A stretch of 64,000 bases of DNA from Tiliqua scincoides (GCF_035046505.1 NC_089822.1:81885659-81949658); one strand, 5' to 3'. Shown: positions 56,501 through 63,169, counted from the stretch's first letter. Program-made: numbers and translations. Notes: a model not told the origin generated them from the sequence alone.

Positions 56501-59500
56501 ATCCTCCTCGAATGGGGCTTGGCAGGATGAATAAAATGGGCTTTGCCACTGGAGGTGGGTTTGAAAGAGACTCCCCAAGAAATGGAATGGGAATGCTTCA
56601 TAGTTTTGGGGATGCCCTAGAGAGAGAAACAGATGGAGGTGGAGGAGCCAGCATGCCTGCAATTAATAGGATGGCCTCTGGACTTAACTGCAGGACCACT
56701 GGAATTGATAAGCTCCCCTCTGGGATGGGGCATGATCTGGACAGATTGGGATCAGAGATGGATAGAATGGGACTTGACTATATGGGAGCTTCAGCAACCA
56801 GCATGGAAAAGATGAGGCAGACCAAGGGGTGGATGGCCCAAGAAAGAAATCAATGGACAATTGATAAAGGGGACCACTGTGACACCAAGGGGTGGAATGT
56901 ATTGGAATTGCGGAAGAACTGGCGAGGAGGTAGATGTGGTGTCAGCAGTGGCCCCTTTAAGGATAAGACCTGGGCATCCAGCAGAGTGTGCTGCACAGCT
57001 GGAGCCACTGGAAGGTAATAAGGCCCTCAGGGATATAAGGAGCACCTGAGGCAGAAAGGGTTGGTGGGTGATAGGAATGCAGGTTGGAGGTAGGAGACTG
57101 ACTGACTTGGTTTATGGAATTGGGAAAGACTGGATTGTGATTGGCTTTGGACTTTGATTTGGATACCCTGACGGATTGGACTGACCTACCTGGAACCTGA
57201 CCATTGGACTGGAACTTGGCTTATTGGCAACTCTGATTGGACTGGCTTGCAAGGCCCAGTGGATTGGGATTTGGCAAAACAAAGGGAACATTTGTTTCCT
57301 TGCCTGGGGGTAAGCTTCCACAGCGCAAAGGGGCACGCTCAGACCTGCACTAGAAAAATCGCTGGAACAGGCCCACACAGACCCAGGCTGTGGGATTGGG
57401 TCCAGGAAGGAGGCTTGGATTCAGCAGTCATTGCTGCCACCAAACCCACCCCCTTCCCAGAGCCAATCCGCCCATTCCCCACCCCAGTTGCCTCCCCTTT
57501 GCATCTTTCCCCTCTCGCCGCCTCATTCCACCTGCCCCCGTTCTGTCTCCTCTGCCAACTTACCTGCCTCACTGGGCCCCGATGAGGCCAATGACATGCA
57601 TGGCATGGCTGCAGCCTTTCAGCTAGCGCTCAGAAGCGCATGCCTCCACATGCTGTTGGATGTGTTTTGCAATTGCTGGTGGAACGCACCCAATAAGATT
57701 GGGCTGTTTTGCTGCTCACTGTTTATTGCTGCTTTTAATGGTTGTGTTGTTGTTGTGTGTGTTGGAAGCTGTTTTAATGTTTATTTTTACAATGTTTTAT
57801 GATGGAGATTGTATTAGCCACTCCAGGTGCCCACAACTTGAGGGAAGGCAGGGTATAACCTCATTAAATATATAAATAGATAGATAATCAATCAATCAAT
57901 CAATGAACACTGAAGGAAGAGGGTTGTAGTCATCTGTTAGTGGCTACTGCCTGTGGTTCATTAGGACAGGGGACTCCCAACCCCGGCCTGGGTGCCAGAT
58001 GCAGTCCACGACAAGTCTCTATGCGGCCTGCGACAAGCCTCTGGCCCCCTGCAAGCTTCTGGCCCACTCAACTGAACATGACCAGATATGTGCACCAGAC
58101 ACATCTGGAGGGTGTTCTGAGGGCTGGGGGGGCCACACACCTCCCCTCAGAAAGCCTTTGAAAGGTCTAAAAACATCGCTTCCTGGTTTTCCTGAAAAAC
58201 CAGAAGTGACATTTTTGGCTATCTGAAGGGCTTAGGTTTTCTGAGGCTTTCAGATGTATTTATTTAAATTTTATATTTAAAATTTATTTATTTTTCCAGC
58301 CCTCGACACCATGCCAGATATCTGATGTGGCCCTCTGCCCTAAAAGTTTAGAGACCCCTACATCAGGAGATTCAGTACTGGTAAGGGAGCAAATGAGGTT
58401 CAGAGACAGTACAATAATGTCCAGCAGAGCTCAGTCAGAAGTCTAGGCAGCTTGCACATATTCCTATGCATTACTGTGAGCAATCTCCATTGAAATGAAT
58501 AGGAACTTTGGAAAAGAGCACAGCCCATGCTTTAGTAGTTTCCTTTTCAAAACCGTCTTTTAGTAGTTTCCTTTTCAAAACAGTTGACACACTGTTTCTG
58601 ATGTTCTGAAAGAATCCACCAGTTGGCTTTGCAGTTCTTATAACACATGAAAATGTCTCTGAACATAGTGACGGTAAGCAGCACACACAAGTCATATATA
58701 TAGTTTCTGTGGTCTTCTGGAGCATGCATAAATGGCAGGTAAGATTTTTGAATTTGTTGTTGTCGTTTGATCATCTTTCTTTCTTTCTTTCACTCTAGCC
58801 ATCAGATGCTCTGATTTTGGGAAAGATAAAAAATGTTGACTGTGTGCTTCTAGCCAGGTATGTAAACTTCTCAGATAATATGGGCTCCTCCTATATTAGA
58901 AACTGTGTGTATGAGATGTTTTTCATAAAGGTATGAGACAAAGCCTTTAAACCTTCCAAAGGTGTGCAGAAGATTAAGTAAATCAGATATTTAAGCAGCT
59001 CCTTGATTAAAAGGGATGTATAATTGATAGGGTTGATTTTATCTCTTTATTTATACTTGTTTATTTTATTTTCATTTTTAAAATTTGTTTAATATATTTC
59101 CAAGGCCTTGAGTAAGGTAATGTTTGCAGTCTATTCATTACACTACAAAGAAATTAAGAATAAACTATTTCCTCCCTTAAGTATTTAAGACAGATAATTC
59201 AGAACTCTCTGAATGTATAAATAAAACAAGACTGCACATATAAAACAAGATAAGATTCCCCCAACCCAAAACACAGAAAACCTAATATTAAGGACTTTTG
59301 CACCTCGTGTCCTGAACCTAGAACCTAACCTAGAAAATTGCCTGGGGACTGGATGTAGTTAGACCTTATAGCTTGAGAAGCAGAACTGTAGCTTAGTGGC
59401 AGAGCACCCACTTTGTATGCAGAATGTCCTTGGTTCAATCCCTGGAATCTCCAGTCTGACTTGGAAAGACCTTTTCCAGAAACCCTGGAGAGCCATTGCC

Positions 59501-62500
59501 AGTAAGTGTAGATAATACTGAATGAGATGAACCAATGGTCTGACTCAGGATAAGGTGGCTTCCTGTGTTACCCTGTTCAGATGCTCAGGTAAATAGTATG
59601 GTCAACATTTGTTCCTAAGATCTGCAGGCAGTCAGAAGCCTCTGGATTGGGCAAGCCAGTTTTTGACATGCCTGACCTTGTTAAGCAATACTCTCTGCCT
59701 GCCATACATAGCTCCAGCAGCAGCTAGGGAACACACCATCTGGGCCTAGACTGTGGTATTGTTTTCTGATACTGAGCTCTCTGCTCAACACTTGCATGAT
59801 CCAACTGCATAAAGAGGTTATAGAATATTGGAAAACATAATCTGGCATGTCCATTCTGAGCAACTTATCAGTGTGTCTGCATTCTGAGATCACTAGCTTT
59901 CCCTCCACCTTTGTCTCTGTAGGCATGGGAGACATCATTCTATTATGCCGACAAATATAAATTACCGGGCTAATATATGGGCACTGAAGGAAGAGGGGTG
60001 CAGTCATCTGTTGGCAACTACGGCCTGTGGTTCTTTAAGAGAAGAGATTCAACCTGGAGACATTGTTATGATTGACCAATTCATAGACCGGTAAGGAGAG
60101 AATCTGGTTCAAAGATAGCAGAGTTCAATCTCTCTAGATCTTAGACTAAGTTAGATCTTGTACTGATGAAAGTTCTCAAAGCGTTCTTACTTTGGATATC
60201 TGTAGGGTGACATTCCAGTTTCTTTCCCACCTTCAGCATCTAACTGAGTTGCACCATTAAATTGGGATTCACAAATGTGTTTGCCAGTGGCGACAAGCCC
60301 TGCCCTTTGCTTTAGACTAGAAAATGATGGGGGGTGTTCTAGACCTCACCCAAGCTCTGAAGAGGCTCAGAAAGCAGGAGATGTCTCACTATTTTCCTAT
60401 CTTTTCCAAACTCCATGGGAGGTCAGTAAGATCCCCTGACTTTCTTCTGAACTGGAGAAGGATAGGGGATCTCTCTGACTTGGTGCTGAAACTCAGAGAC
60501 CCTGTCGCTGCTGGTTGAGACAGGAAGGGCTGGTTGTGTGCCCAATGCTTTTTGCTTCCAGAAGTCCCTGCCTTTAGACCCTGATTTGTTTTTGTTTTTA
60601 ATGTTGTTTTTTGTCTGTTTGTTTTTTTGCTTTGGCTTTCAAATTCCCTGTCTTTTTCCACTGTAATTATTATGGATGAAACAACTGAGTAGAAGTGTGC
60701 CTGGATTACAGTTGGGCAAATCAAAAATAAAAGACACAGTTCTTTTTTGCAATTTTCACACTTTTGCAATTTTCTAAAGCTATAAAGGAATATATCTCTT
60801 CCCCTCTTGCATGCAAACCACCCCCACTTTCTCTTGCCAAGCATATGTAGTGCACAGGAAGGGAAGGGTTTCTGTGACTTTTCTCAGAAAATTCCATTAA
60901 TTGGTTTGACACAGCTGTAGCTGGAATGCCAACTCTGAGTCACAGTATGCAAACAGTATGTCTTCTTATTAATGATTGTGCATTGCCACCAGTTTCTAAT
61001 ATTGTGTGTTAATCTTGCTTTTTGCATGAAATTAGTTTCCAGCTAAGAGGGGTGCAATAGAAATAGAGATGGAAATAAAAAGCACACAGTATTGAGTGGT
61101 CAAAATTCATATTTGATCTTTAGAGATGAGGATGGTTTTTACGGTCAGAGAAACTGTAATTGAGGTTATGCACTTCTTATAAAATGAGCCACTCTGGTAT
61201 GCAAGCTCAGTTCTGGGGGTCAGTCTATCACTCCCTAGCTAGATCCACTTTTTGTCCTTGCTCATGCTCAAGCCAACAGTGTGTCCTAGATGCTAGAGTG
61301 TGACCAAACTCCTAGAATCTTCTGTTCTACACTTTGTCCTGTCTCATCTGGAAGCCACACTACTAGTCTGCACTCTCAGCCTCTTCTACCAATTGTACTA
61401 TTCCATGTAGTCTCATGTTTCCTGATTGCATTTCAAAAAATCTCACAACAGGGCAGAATCCATCCCTCTACAAAAAGCTTTGTCTATTAGAGAACTTGGA
61501 GGATTGGTTGGAGGATTAGAGAAATTGGAGGATTTAGCTTCTTCCAGTCACTTTCCTTAAACTCCATACATTTCTGGCTGCCTGGTTTGTATTTATAGCC
61601 AGATGTGGCAGTGTGGCATGTATCCATATTAATTAGACCCAAGTCACAAATGCCTTTTAGACACGGTTTCCTGTCCCTGAGATCTAGTGTCATTTTTAAT
61701 ATGTGCTGTGGAGACCAGAGGCCTAACTCCTGTACATATATGTTCTAGGGCGTATGAAACTTACCAGCGGCACAGGCATCCCCAATTATGATGGTATTTG
61801 TTCTTCCCTCCTGCTACTACTCCCCTCCCCTCCCGTGCCCCCATTGCTTGTCCTTCCTTTACTTAGGAAATGTCAGCAGAAACTAAGGAACTCTGAGACA
61901 TACAGTTCTTTAAAGAGGGAACACACATAGGGACACACATGTCTCTGTTTCTTTCAGAACTACAAGTCCTAGGGTTTCTTGTATAAGCACACATATCCTC
62001 CCTGTTCTAGTGGAGAGCTTATATGGGGGGCTTCTGGATATCTAGATATGGGTGCCCTCTCTTCCCCCACATACTTTGGCCCTGACTGGAGTGGAATCAT
62101 GTCCACTTAAACACATTCATACATTAGGAAAAACGTAAATAGACCAACATACTCTTACACTCTTTTTCTTCCAGTGCTGGTGCACAAATTGGAAACCAGC
62201 CCCTCCTCTATATAACTCTCTGCAGTTTTCCCTCCTGGTTTCATCATCTGTTCAGTGTTGCTATTATTGTCTCTGTGCTTTCCCTGTTTTAATTTGGTTT
62301 CTTGCTGGGTGCCTTATTTCCCTCCAGCAGAAGGGCTTCCACTGAACAGCATCATGTAAGAATTTGTGTATTACCTCGAAATAGATGTTAGTGCCACTTC
62401 AGAGCTCATCATAGCTCTGCTAATGTGAGTTGCTGTGTACATATCTACTTATGGTGTTTATTATATAGTTTCTAGGGACTAGTGGAGCAATTTTCTTTTT

Positions 62501-62899
62501 TTTCTTTTTCTTTTTTTTTTTAAATCTGGCAGTGTATGGATTACGTGCAGTGATTTTCCTGCAGTGCTTGCCTTGGAACTATCAAGCATGTTGTGCTTTC
62601 TGTTTCCCATTCAGTTGCCTCAGAAAGAGCTATTCTAGTTGTTTTCCCTGGGTGGCACTTAGAGAGACTCACGTGTTTGTCCCTTGGCTTGATAGTGGCC
62701 CCTGTGACAACCTGCAGATGATGGTGGTCTTTTTAAAATTTTCTCTCGAAAAGGTTGCATTCTCTAAAAGTGTGTTTCTTCCCTTCTTCTTCACAGGACA
62801 TCCAAAAGGCATGTCACACTTTATGACGGGAACCATTCCTGCATGTCAGGAGTTTGCCACATTTGCATGGCAGAACCCTTCTGTGCCAAAACTAGAGAA
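41268..62899 (+). CDS. MTAP: MTAP, S-methyl-5'-thioadenosine phosphorylase (5' part, exons 1-5, continues beyond window)
   Basis: MTAP is a cytosolic purine-nucleoside phosphorylase-family enzyme. It splits 5'-methylthioadenosine, the by-product of polyamine synthesis, with phosphate into adenine and methylthioribose-1-phosphate, feeding adenine and methionine salvage. The coding parts are 41268-41300, 52659-52745, 58799-58857, 59923-60090 and 62797-62899, all with AG/GT borders and compatible phases (0, 0, 2, 2, 0). They total 450 nt, or 150 residues of the usual ~282. The first 11 codons have the same length as in human MTAP. Residues known from the human enzyme to contact phosphate and substrate fall at the same numbers: Thr18 in the GGTGL loop, Arg60-His61, and Thr93-Ala94 in the TTACGS motif. 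Introns are 41301-52658, 52746-58798, 58858-59922 and 60091-62796. Exons 6-8 lie to the right of the window. The coding sequence looks intact as far as it goes. Confidence 0.97.
41597..41753. mobile_element. Foldback MITE family A, copy 7, in MTAP intron 1
   Basis: Starts GGGCCCGATCCTGGCCAACT, ends GGACAGGGTTTGGCCC, with TGG on both sides (41594-41596, 41754-41756). It is slightly short and lies only ~300 bp downstream of exon 1, at the edge of the CpG island. Confidence 0.83.
41808..43360. repeat. Long imperfect inverted repeat in MTAP intron 1
   Basis: The left arm (about 41808-42686) and right arm (about 42700-43355) are reverse-complement copies of one element. Matches run along their whole length. 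The shared pieces are GGGCTCCAAAGACT (43221, and its complement near 41950); CACTTTCCATTCTAG (43048, complement near 42342); GGAATGCATACAT (42895, complement near 42507); and GGAGCCAAAGGAG (complement near 42650) against the diverged GGAGTCAAAGGAC (42751). The arms meet at a G-rich centre near 42690-42715. The left arm is longer because of the insertion at 42048-42265. The element itself is not identified. Arm divergence by eye is roughly 15-25%. Confidence 0.85.
42048..42265 (-). mobile_element. Interspersed repeat (LINE-like) inserted in the left arm of the long inverted repeat
   Basis: The block begins TTGGCAACCTTCAGTCTCAA and runs to about GGTAAAGCGAAC. It is absent from the matching position in the inverted copy (43130-43165), so it is a later insertion. 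Its first ~33 bp (3' end if read on the - strand) match the tail of the 5S-headed SINE at 40547-40582. I do not recognise the LINE clade. Orientation is inferred from the shared tail. Confidence 0.6.
43515..43640 (+). mobile_element. Small decayed CR1 reverse-transcriptase fragment
   Basis: The text GATCTGGAGTGAGGGGTAAG, then GCAACGACATGGCCAAGATT and GCAGATGACATCAAACC, aligns with the FADDTKLF region of the intact CR1 (37645-37720), with several changes and indels. It lies just outside the long inverted repeat in MTAP intron 1. It is older than the two large CR1 copies. Confidence 0.7.
44038..44388. mobile_element. hAT-type MITE, 351 bp
   Basis: Starts CAATGTTTCTCAACCAGTGG and ends CGTTGAGAAACACTG. 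Duplication is GGTTAGAA (44030-44037) and GGTTAGAT (44389-44396). It lies in an ancient SINE in MTAP intron 1. Confidence 0.87.
44402..44831. mobile_element. hAT-type MITE, 430 bp, 5 bp from the previous duplication
   Basis: Starts CTGTGTTCTTCAGCCTTGGG and ends GGTTGAAGACCACTG. Duplication is GATTAAGA (44394-44401) and GGCTAAGA (44832-44839), two mismatches. The interior has GGTTGGGACCCCAATGGGGT. After it, the SINE interrupted at 44038 resumes. Confidence 0.75.
45602..45780. mobile_element. Foldback MITE family A, copy 8
   Basis: Starts GGCCCAAATCCTAACC, ends GGTTAGGATTGTGCCC, with TCA on both sides (45599-45601, 45781-45783). Intronic in MTAP intron 1. Confidence 0.85.
46345..46783. repeat. 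Cluster of short family-D repeats
   Basis: Three pieces: 46345-46405 (CAGCGCAATCCTATGGGTGT, AGAAGTAAGTCCCAATG), 46590-46635 (TGAATAGACATACACGGGAT), and 46683-46783 (AGCATGATCCTATACATGTT through GGCTATAGGATTGCACCC). A further end-piece is at 46795-46813. Family A copy 9 follows directly. Confidence 0.7.
46814..46992. mobile_element. Foldback MITE family A, copy 9
   Basis: Starts GGGCCCAATCTTATCC, ends GGATAGGGTTGGGCCC, flanks ACG/ACA. It sits right beside two short family-D repeats (46683-46815), forming a MITE cluster in MTAP intron 1. Confidence 0.83.
46993..48234. other. MTAP intron 1: no exon seen
   Basis: 47500-47600 (TTGCTAAATATAAGAGAGCC, CACCACTTAAG) is related to the inverted LINE tails at 32570-32780. 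The remainder is unassigned. Confidence 0.5.
48242..48725. mobile_element. hAT-type MITE, 484 bp
   Basis: Starts CAGTGTTTCTCAAACTGTGC and ends AAGTTTGAGAACCACTG. CATAGAA flanks both sides (48235-48241, 48726-48732). The right part (GTGACATCACTTGTGGTGGG, then CAACAGATTGTCATTCTGAA) matches the fragment at 7380-7485. Confidence 0.87.
48733..51059. other. MTAP intron 1: no exon seen
   Basis: 50110-50260 (GGAATGCTATCCCAGGGAGG) is a LINE 3'-region phrase. Other sequence is unassigned. Confidence 0.5.
51060..51990 (+). mobile_element. LINE 3'-region relic split by a family-B MITE
   Basis: ATTTCCAAGAAGGAGGTGTG, GCAGGCAGAGGCCTTTTCTT and TGCTGTACTTCTCGCTGC lead into the MITE (51345-51880). The tail resumes with GTGGTCTGCCCTGAGAACAT and GGATGGGGTATATAAACC. 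Confidence 0.45.
51345..51880. mobile_element. GC-rich MITE family B, inside a LINE tail in MTAP intron 1
   Basis: Starts CAGCACAATCCTAACTTGTG and ends CAGGATTGTGCCC. It splits a LINE-like 3' region that reads through from 51060-51340 to 51882-51990. The core has CTTTTCCCCTTACCCTGGG and CTGGATCCTGGCTCC. Confidence 0.72.
51991..52658. other. End of MTAP intron 1: unique AT-rich DNA
   Basis: Nothing recognised apart from the splice acceptor of exon 2. It ends TTTTTCCTTGTCTACAAG. Confidence 0.6.
52659..52745 (+). CDS. MTAP: MTAP coding exon 2
   Basis: Twenty-nine codons follow a TCTACAAG acceptor and end at a GTTTGT donor. The peptide begins [18 protein letters not shown] and ends DTPYGK. It contains the glycine-rich phosphate-binding loop with Thr18 in the position used by human MTAP. 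It differs from the human sequence as I remember it only by conservative changes (E to D, F to Y). Confidence 0.97.
52780..53745. mobile_element. Degraded LINE 3'-region relic, MTAP intron 2
   Basis: CTTAAAGTGGCTTGCAACAA, GGAAGTATTCCATAGAGTTG and CCACTACTGAAAAGCCCTGC are phrases common in old squamate LINE 3' UTRs read on the opposite strand. No reverse-transcriptase frame is left. Confidence 0.45.
53865..54310. mobile_element. hAT-type MITE, 446 bp, in MTAP intron 2
   Basis: Starts CAGTGGCGTAGCTAACGGGG and ends ATCAGCTACGCTACTG, with a perfect 8-bp duplication CGTGCTGC (53857-53864, 54311-54318). A second internal copy of the terminal motif (CTTAGCTATGCCACTGACTG) is at 54120-54140, so there may be an internal composite. 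The BovB fragment follows 15 bp later. Confidence 0.92.
54336..54581 (-). mobile_element. BovB (RTE clade) LINE, 5'-truncated 3' end
   Basis: On the - strand, 54525-54343 encodes the end of the BovB reverse-transcriptase frame. [18 protein letters not shown], followed by [18 protein letters not shown] and DREPG, matches the well-known BovB C-terminus. The fragment is flanked by a perfect 11-bp target duplication AGATGACAATT (54325-54335 and 54582-54592), the normal sign of target-primed insertion. It is only ~246 bp long and lies immediately next to a hAT MITE (53865-54310) in MTAP intron 2. BovB is known for horizontal transfer between squamates, ruminants and other animals. Confidence 0.93.
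55126..55509 (+). repeat. 5' LTR of the HNRNPM-carrying element
   Basis: It starts TGTATTGGAATTGCGG and ends GGCAAAACA. Its partner is the 3' LTR at 56898-57281, of equal length (384 bp), with no difference found by eye. The exact U3/R/U5 borders are not resolved. Short GGACTGG and ATTGGACTG-type motifs recur in its right third. Confidence 0.95.
55512..55529 (+). promoter_or_regulatory. Primer-binding site, tRNA-Leu(UAA)-like
   Basis: TGGTACCAGGAGTGGGGT lies 2 bp after the 5' LTR. It is the exact complement of the 3' end of vertebrate tRNA-Leu(UAA) as I remember it (ACCCCACTCCTGGTA plus CCA). Leu-tRNA priming is the hallmark that named the ERV-L group. Confidence 0.85.
55579..57018 (+). other. 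Open frame inside the LTR element: element-specific N-terminus joined to an HNRNPM-derived RRM2 and Gly/Met linker
   Basis: The 479-codon frame has three parts. Residues ~1-145 are element-specific: a hydrophobic Trp/Leu-rich stretch (about 10-55), then a Lys/Glu-rich, probably helical stretch (about 60-125). I do not recognise this part; a remnant Gag-like leader is possible. Residues ~145-430 derive from [18 protein letters not shown] and [20 protein letters not shown] are the two RNP motifs of its second RRM, followed by [16 protein letters not shown] and the MDRMG-type Gly/Met linker. RRM1 and RRM3 are absent. The last residues run into the 3' LTR. The cargo crosses positions that are exon joints in the host gene, so it came from a spliced RNA. 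It resembles HNRNPM more than its paralogue MYEF2. Treated as part of a fossil element, not as a host gene. Confidence 0.85.
56898..57281 (+). repeat. 3' LTR of the HNRNPM-carrying element
   Basis: It matches the 5' LTR over all 384 bp and is followed directly by the AAGGG target duplication. It is preceded by CACCAAGGGGTGGAA, which acts as a plausible polypurine tract. Confidence 0.95.
57904..58420 (+). pseudogene. Decayed partial copy of MTAP exon 4 with its splice donor, split by a hAT MITE
   Basis: 57907-57960 (ACTGAAGGAAGAGGG, GTCATCTGTTAG, GCCTGTGGTTCA) matches the middle of true exon 4 at 59979-60034. After the MITE at 57967-58360 the match resumes with GAGATTCAGTACTGGTAAGG. There the exon core (roughly 40 nt) is lost, but the donor and following intron (GGTAAGGGAGCAAATGAGGT against GGTAAGGAGAGAATCTGGT) are kept. 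The copy therefore includes intron sequence, so it comes from a genomic (tandem) duplication and not from a processed RNA. It lies upstream of exon 3, out of exon order, and cannot encode the enzyme. Confidence 0.8.
57967..58360. mobile_element. hAT-type MITE, 394 bp, inside the exon-4 relic
   Basis: Termini are CAGGGGACTCCCAACCCC on the left and TTTAGAGACCCCTA on the right. Target duplication is CATTAGGA (57959-57966) and CATCAGGA (58361-58368), one mismatch. The interior is A/T-rich in the right third and has no coding sequence. Confidence 0.85.
58421..58798. other. MTAP intron 2 end: short tandem duplication and acceptor tract
   Basis: TAGTAGTTTCCTTTTCAAAA occurs twice (58535 and 58562), a ~28-bp tandem duplication. 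The exon 3 acceptor uses a TTTC repeat. The two overlapping - strand frames here show no domain. Confidence 0.6.
58799..58857 (+). CDS. MTAP: MTAP coding exon 3
   Basis: This 59-nt exon encodes [19 protein letters not shown] plus two bases of Arg60. The acceptor is preceded by a strong pyrimidine tract made of a TTTC microsatellite (about 58776-58791), so this splice signal is partly simple repeat. The donor is GTATGT. The peptide appears identical to the human stretch. Confidence 0.96.
59377..59580 (+). mobile_element. tRNA-derived SINE, complete, in MTAP intron 3
   Basis: CTGTAGCTTAGTGGCAGAGC (A box) and TTGGTTCAATCCCTGG (B box) are followed by AAACCCTGGAGAGCC, GATGAACCAATGGTCTGACT and GGCTTCCTGTGTTAC. 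It is the best-preserved member of the family split at 2755-3135. Confidence 0.88.
59923..60090 (+). CDS. MTAP: MTAP coding exon 4
   Basis: This 168-nt exon completes Arg60, continues with His61, and holds the [14 protein letters not shown] stretch, the [15 protein letters not shown] motif (Thr93, Ala94) and DQFIDR. The acceptor is TCTGTAG and the donor GTAAGG. It is the most conserved part of the gene seen here. A degenerate partial copy of this exon with its donor lies about 2 kb upstream in intron 2 (57904-58420). Confidence 0.97.
60091..62796. other. MTAP intron 4: no repeat or exon recognised
   Basis: Mostly unique DNA with a T/C-rich tract at 62490-62522. The 151-codon - strand frame at 60389-60844 has low-complexity Lys/Thr text and no family match. 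Confidence 0.6.
62797..62899 (+). CDS. MTAP: MTAP coding exon 5 (last one in the window)
   Basis: This 103-nt exon completes Arg from exon 4 and encodes [19 protein letters not shown], then [15 protein letters not shown]. The acceptor is TCACAG and the donor GTGAGT. It aligns with human TTMRPQSFYDGSHSCARGV and the CHIPMAEPFCPKTRE that follows. It diverges more than exons 2-4 (for example R-H-V in place of P-Q-S, and CHIC for CHIP), but the cysteines are retained. The final codon is GAA (Glu) in phase 0, so the next exon should begin with the Val that follows TRE in human MTAP. Confidence 0.95.
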
Positions 62900-63169
62900 G
62901 TGAGTAGATCTTTTTAATGAGGACAGTTTCAGCGGCCAGGATATAAATAGCCTGTCCATGAGCCGAAAGTACTTTCATGTTGGGGGTGGTGGAAATGGTT
63001 TATGCAGCACTGAATGAAACTATGGAGGGTCTTCTGATCTTTAGGACAGATGTATTGTGGAATGCACAAGGCTTGAGTGGAAAGGGGAAGCTGGAAAAGT
63101 GCCCATGCATATAAAGAACACCACATGTGGCCCTCTGCATGCCAGCCAATGGAGTTCGAAGCAACATTG

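Larger units (their letters stand above)
55126..57281 (+). mobile_element. Complete LTR retroelement, non-autonomous, ERV-L-like, carrying HNRNPM cargo
   Basis: Two direct 384-bp LTRs (55126-55509 and 56898-57281) begin TG and end CA. A 5-bp target duplication AAGGG flanks the unit (55121-55125 and 57282-57286). A primer-binding site follows the 5' LTR (55512-55529) and a purine-rich tract precedes the 3' LTR (about 56884-56897). The LTRs read the same when compared side by side, so the insertion is young. The interior is only ~1.39 kb and shows no protease, reverse transcriptase, integrase or envelope, so the element must have moved in trans. It looks whole as an LTR-to-LTR unit. The 5-bp duplication and Leu-tRNA priming suggest ERV-L kinship (as in mammalian MaLR), but some Ty3-like elements also fit. 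It lies in MTAP intron 2, in the sense orientation. Confidence 0.92.
55024..57706. mobile_element. GC-rich MITE (family B) split by the LTR element
   Basis: The left half (55024-55125) begins CAGTCTAATCCTATGG and the right half (57287-57706) ends CCAATAAGATTGGGCTG, which are inverted terminal repeats of each other. The LTR element with its AAGGG duplication sits between them. The MITE in turn lies inside a LINE-tail relic (54720-55023 and 57707-57875), giving a three-level nest. Family B relatives occur elsewhere in the window. Confidence 0.7.
54720..57875 (+). mobile_element. LINE 3'-region relic enclosing the MITE/LTR nest
   Basis: 54720-55023 (AGGCCTTCTCTGCAGTGACA, TGTGGATCTCCCTCC) and 57707-57875 (TTTGCTGCTCACTGTTTATT, then GGGAAGGCAGGGTATAACCT) read as one tail once the MITE and LTR element between them are set aside. 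Ends in ATAGATAGATAATCAATCAA. Confidence 0.5.

Noticed and set aside
55579-57018. Open frame as a functional host gene (HNRNPM-like retrogene)
   Set aside because: It is bounded by LTRs with a target duplication, holds only RRM2 and part of the linker, and starts with element sequence. It is therefore called as cargo of an LTR element.
55579-57018. Cargo derived from MYEF2 instead of HNRNPM
   Set aside because: [14 protein letters not shown]...[14 protein letters not shown] and ANHLTKG fit HNRNPM better than the MYEF2 text I remember. A blastx search would settle it.
58471-58774. Overlapping - strand frames as a small gene
   Set aside because: No domain or splice context, and the frames contain a recent 28-bp tandem duplication; they lie in MTAP intron 2.
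60389-60844. 151-codon - strand frame in MTAP intron 4
   Set aside because: Low-complexity Lys/Thr/Ser text without family resemblance; length is within chance for this composition.
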